The translations under genes were made by a program, and so were the position numbers. From NCBI GenBank assembly GCA_963678705.1, contig OY783206.1, positions 17,867,807 through 17,931,806 on the forward strand: a stretch of 64,000 nt of DNA, given 5' to 3'. Positions within the stretch are counted from its first letter, which is position 1, and the number at the start of each line of letters is the position of its first letter. Below the pieces are notes generated by a model. That model saw nothing but the letters and a program-made list of their open reading frames with translations, did no database searches and was not told the origin of the DNA. Source of the stretch: Panorpa germanica. Its lineage: Eukaryota; Arthropoda; Insecta; Mecoptera; Panorpidae. Positions 62,664 through 64,000 of the stretch are shown in pieces.

Positions 62664-64000
62664 TATTAATTGTTATAAGTGATTAAGTGAACAATATATG
62701 CGGTTTTCTTTAAAATAGTGATTGATCGTTCATGAACATTCAATGGTAACAAACAAATGGTAAGTAAGTAGGCATAAGTACAAGTATGTATATGAGATAT
62801 TTATAGAAATTCAGTGTGCCTTTGTCGATGTCCGGTGGCCAAGTGACCTTCAAAGAATTAGACCGGCAAAAACCTATAGGTACGTCTACTGCGCAATGGA
62901 GAACTATTTTCATTGTCGAACATTATTTTACAAACCGATTACCGTTCCATGAAAAGGCAACTATCTAAAGGTTGTCCTCAGCGATCTGTAATGGGGCCTG
63001 AGCTCTGGAACATGGTATTCGACGAGAACTGTGTTTCTCACTCGAAAGGTTGTGTAGACATATGTTTTGACAACGATAATGTGATCCTTATCGGTGCAAA
63101 TAGTACAAAAACCCTAGAAAGCCGTTCTCGACCAGCTATATATAAAATCTGTAGTTTCTTGAAGCTACAAAGCTACGAAACAAATACAGTAACAACGAAT
63201 GATAAACTTGTAACACATCTTGCGCGTGTCACAAGGACGGAATGAAGCCTAAACTCGGCAACTATGCCGACACTATACAAAGGGGCATTTATGCTAATAG
63301 TTGTGTATTGTGCTTCGGCATGGTATTACAGGATCAATCTTCCAGATCTTCCATGCAAAGAACTATGTTATTGACGATGACGCGTTGTTGCAGAACTGTA
63401 TCTACAAAAGTGGTGCAAGTGATATTGGGGACAATTCCTTTAGATTTAAAAATCACTCATGCACTTACTCAAGTACAAATTACGCTAGAACTGAAAAAAT
63501 CAAATTTGGATGATTTAAAATTAATGCGACAAATTTCGAGGATTTAAAGTTAATGCGGCTGTAGGATAAAAGTCTGGAGACGATACCAAATATATTGCCA
63601 AAGAGATGAATGCATATATGCATAAGCTCTGGCAAGACAGATGGGACTTAATACAAAAAGGAAGACCTACGTATTGGTTTACAAGGACGTTAATATTGCA
63701 TTGCAACACAAGTGGTTCCTATCTACTATGTGTGTGATCGGCTCCTGCTACTTTAGGTGAAAAAAGTGATTAAAAGTGAGAAATTAATTATGGAAAAAAA
63801 TTAAATAAATTATATGAATACTTTTTCAAACGAAAAGTATTTAAGTTTGTTTTAAATTTGTGTTAATTTACCCTAAACAAAGTGTTTTTACAAAAGTTTG
63901 ACAGTTGGAAACCAGTGTTAAAAACGAATTTTTCATTACGCGTACACGCGGTCTTATAAACATAACCTCAAATTTGTAACTTTGATGTTTGATATAAGAC
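62664..64000 (+). repeat. Monomer 37, subfamily B, cut by the window end
   Basis: The first 1,337 bases of a monomer. It shares TTTGTCGATGTCC, GCGCAATGG, CACATCTTGCG and GAAGCCTAAAC with copy 32, then type r marks (AAATTTGGATG, TTGCATTGC). Confidence 0.95.

Larger units (their letters stand above)
1..64000 (+). repeat. R1-RT-derived macrosatellite array, ~1,587-base monomer, 37 copies
   Basis: The whole window, apart from one LTR element, is a direct tandem repeat. I set the monomer start at the recurring TATTAATTG(T/G)TATAAGTGATTA. Starts fall at 1, 1588, 3175, 4763, 6351, 7938, 9527 and so on to 62664. Spacing is 1,585-1,589 in most copies, with exceptions at copies 8, 11, 15, 17, 33 and 34. 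In each copy, bases ~26-1,097 are a decayed LINE reverse transcriptase and bases ~1,098-1,587 are an AT-rich linker. Two subfamilies exist. A (copies 1-11, with 12-14 transitional) has GTAAACGTATG and GCTATAGATAAAATC. B (copy 15 onward) has GTAGACATATG, GCTATATATAAAATC and a one-base shorter ACATTATTTTAC. All copies share one orientation. The array reaches both window edges. Confidence 0.98.

Noticed and set aside
1-64000. About 100 open frames of 60-180 codons recurring every ~1,587 bases
   Set aside because: They are frames of a broken RT remnant repeated by tandem duplication. Changes between copies mostly alter amino acids, catalytic residues are lost, and the 110-codon B frames start at TTG. 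Recurrence reflects homogenisation, not selection for protein.
1-64000. CRISPR array or rDNA repeat
   Set aside because: The repeat is far too long and has no spacer pattern for CRISPR. No 18S, 28S or 5S sequence is present, although R1 elements often sit in 28S genes.

Overview
The window is one continuous stretch of a macrosatellite. I count 37 head-to-tail copies of a roughly 1,587-base monomer, the last one cut by the window end, interrupted by a single LTR retrotransposon. The array runs off both ends, so its full length exceeds 64 kb. No intact host gene, tRNA, rRNA or CRISPR array was seen. The DNA is AT-rich. A LINE remnant that looks like the arthropod-centred R1 clade, a BEL/Pao LTR element and an arthropod-style TCAGT initiator together suggest an arthropod, probably an insect. 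The species cannot be named from the sequence.

Each monomer has two parts. The first ~1,070 bases (from about 26 to 1,097 bases after the monomer start) are the decayed core of a non-LTR retrotransposon reverse transcriptase. The marks are IFIEIQCAFDNVWWP (motif A), GCPQRSVMGPELWN (motif B), FAND (motif C), a QRTMLLTMTRCCRTVST block and a WQDRWD...GRPTYWF block, in the order found in R1-clade elements. The remaining ~490 bases are an AT-rich linker of unknown origin. No copy has an unbroken reading frame, and catalytic aspartates are already replaced in the copies read, so the satellite was probably amplified from a dead LINE fragment.

Layout: 1-9526 is a trimeric higher-order repeat (a-b-c, a-b-c). 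9527-22546 is a dimeric one (d-e-d-e-d). The last d monomer holds a BEL/Pao element at 16377-21466, with 601-base LTRs differing at about three sites and a 5-base target duplication GTAAC. The element keeps a gag-like frame but has no visible pol. 22547-27305 holds three transitional monomers. From 27306 to the end is a second, more uniform subfamily (B). Within it lie a ~3,040-base recent duplication, dimeric patterns, a compound 2,327-base monomer with two internal duplications (57165-59491), and a multi-monomer block copied at an 8,659-base offset.

Nothing here looks like cooperating genes. The window records satellite evolution: capture of a LINE fragment, unequal exchange, local homogenisation, and a recent LTR element insertion into the more divergent side of the array.
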